DNA from: Gemmatimonadota bacterium
GTDB taxonomy: Bacteria; Gemmatimonadota; Gemmatimonadetes; Gemmatimonadales; GWC2-71-9
Assembly (NCBI GenBank): GCA_017889745.1
Contig: JAGGAG010000132.1
Location: 1-9,135 of the forward strand
Length of the DNA stretch: 9,135 bases
Direction of reading: 5' to 3'
The translations under genes were made by a program, and so were the position numbers. Below the pieces are notes generated by a model that ran no database searches, was not told where the DNA came from, and worked only from the letters and a program-made list of their open reading frames with translations. Below are positions 8,461-9,135 of the stretch, piece after piece (the stretch's first letter is position 1; each line of letters begins with the position of its first letter).

Positions 8461-8512
8461 ACCGGTGAACGGTGAACGGGCATCCCCTGGTCACCGTTCA
8501 CCGTTTACTGTT
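8461..8512. repeat. Nested heptamer repeat forming a 13-bp inverted repeat
   Basis: The left arm holds three head-to-tail heptamers, ACCGGTG, AACGGTG and AACGGGC (8461-8481). The right arm holds the complementary unit three times: CACCGTT, CACCGTT and TACTGTT (8492-8512). CGGTGAACGGTGA (8463-8475) and TCACCGTTCACCG (8491-8503) are exact reverse complements around a 15-bp loop. It occupies most of the 84-bp gap between the second and third permease genes and ends 11 bp before the next ATG. There is no T-tract, so it is not a standard terminator. It could be a dispersed intergenic repeat, a regulator site or an mRNA-processing hairpin. Confidence 0.8.
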
Positions 8513-8523
8513 CACGCATCACC

Positions 8524-9135
8524 ATGCCCTTCCTCGAATCCCTTCGCATCGCCTTCGACTCCATCTGGTCGGCCAAGCTGCGCTCCTTCTTCACGCTGCT
8601 CGGTATCATCGTGTCCGTCGCCTTCCTGGTGGTGGTGGTGGCGGTGATCCAGGGCATGAACGCGTACGTGAAGGAGAACCTCACGGGTGCCATGATCGGC
8701 ACCAACGCGTTCCAGGTGCGCCGCACGCCGATCACCGTGGGGCTGCTGGATGACGAGATGGTGAAGAAGATCAGCCGGCGGCCGATCATCACGGCCGACG
8801 ACGCCGAGACAGTGCGAGGCGCACTTCCCGACGCGGAGGCGGTGTCCCTGCAGTCGGGATGGCCCACCCCAATCAACGACGTCAGCTACGGCAACAAGAC
8901 GGTGGGCTCGGTGCTCATTTTCGGCGTGACGCCGCCCTACCAGCTGGTGCAGGACTACACCTTCGCGGCCGGCGATCCCCTGTCGGAGCCGGATGTGAAC
9001 GAGCGTCGGCCCGTGGTGGTGCTGGGGTGGGAGGTGGCGACCAAGCTGTTCGACATGCCGGCGCGGGCCGTGGGCCGGAAGATCCGCGCCGGGGGGCGCG
9101 AGCTGAAGGTGAAGGGCGTCATTGCGCAGAAGGGA
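8524..9135 (+). CDS. MacB/FtsX-type ABC permease, third of three (partial, runs off the right edge)
   Basis: 204 codons from ATG 8524 to the window end, all open. The start is supported by collinearity with the first permease: MPFLESLRIA here, MPWLEAVRLA there, with N(A/T)FQ at residue 61 in both. About 30 of the first 66 residues are identical by eye without gaps. TM1 is at about 22-44, with a Val run from four GTG codons. The periplasmic domain begins after it and includes RRPIITADDAETVR (85-98) and RRPVVVLGWEVATKLF (161-176). TM2-TM4 and the conserved ERTREIG motif would lie beyond the edge. No Shine-Dalgarno is visible upstream and an in-frame TGA at 8473-8475 rules out a longer start. 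The preceding repeat suggests expression separate from, or attenuated relative to, the upstream genes. Confidence 0.9.
   Translation, partial: MPFLESLRIAFDSIWSAKLRSFFTLLGIIVSVAFLVVVVAVIQGMNAYVKENLTGAMIGTNAFQVRRTPITVGLLDDEMVKKISRRPIITADDAETVRGALPDAEAVSLQSGWPTPINDVSYGNKTVGSVLIFGVTPPYQLVQDYTFAAGDPLSEPDVNERRPVVVLGWEVATKLFDMPARAVGRKIRAGGRELKVKGVIAQKG

Noticed and set aside
8626..8646. GTG repeat run in the third permease
   Set aside because: It encodes a Val run in the first membrane helix and is too short and codon-typical to call a slippage switch.

Overview
The window is high-GC bacterial DNA with tightly packed genes. It probably comes from a Gemmatimonadota-type or similar soil or aquatic Gram-negative bacterium. 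The Gram-negative assignment rests on an OEP/TolC-family outer-membrane channel. The phylum is an impression from protein style and gene layout, not a proof. No rRNA, tRNA, CRISPR array, insertion sequence or phage gene was seen.

Left part (1-2390): two divergent genes. On the minus strand, an open frame enters from the left edge and starts with GTG at 1277. It encodes at least 425 residues of a multi-pass membrane protein with one large extracytoplasmic domain, most likely the N-terminal sensor half of a membrane sensor such as a histidine kinase. On the plus strand, 1266-2390 encodes a 374-residue protein. Its first half resembles the creatininase fold but has lost most of the metal-binding residues, and its second half is an unrecognised beta-rich domain. 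As called, the two start codons overlap head to head by 12 bp. A perfect 15-bp inverted repeat with a T-rich tail follows the plus-strand gene.

Right part (2477-9135): an efflux/export operon read rightward. The order is an OEP/TolC-family channel, a HlyD/MacA-type periplasmic adaptor, a LolD/MacB-type ABC ATPase and three consecutive MacB/FtsX-type permeases, the last cut by the window edge. The first five genes are spaced by 2 bp, a 4-bp overlap, a 1-bp overlap and 7 bp, so they are almost certainly co-transcribed and translationally coupled. Together they can form a tripartite machine: an ATPase-driven mechanotransmission permease in the inner membrane, an adaptor in the periplasm and a channel in the outer membrane. 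The substrate cannot be read from the sequence. A candidate ECF-sigma-type promoter (TGAAAC, 17 bp, CGTA) lies about 50 bp before the first gene.

The third permease gene follows an 84-bp gap holding a nested heptamer inverted repeat and has no visible Shine-Dalgarno sequence. It may be controlled separately from the rest.

The core efflux operon is a familiar type. The less ordinary points are the metal-site-degenerate creatininase-like fusion protein, the overlapping divergent starts, the three permeases served by one ATPase, and the two inverted-repeat structures.
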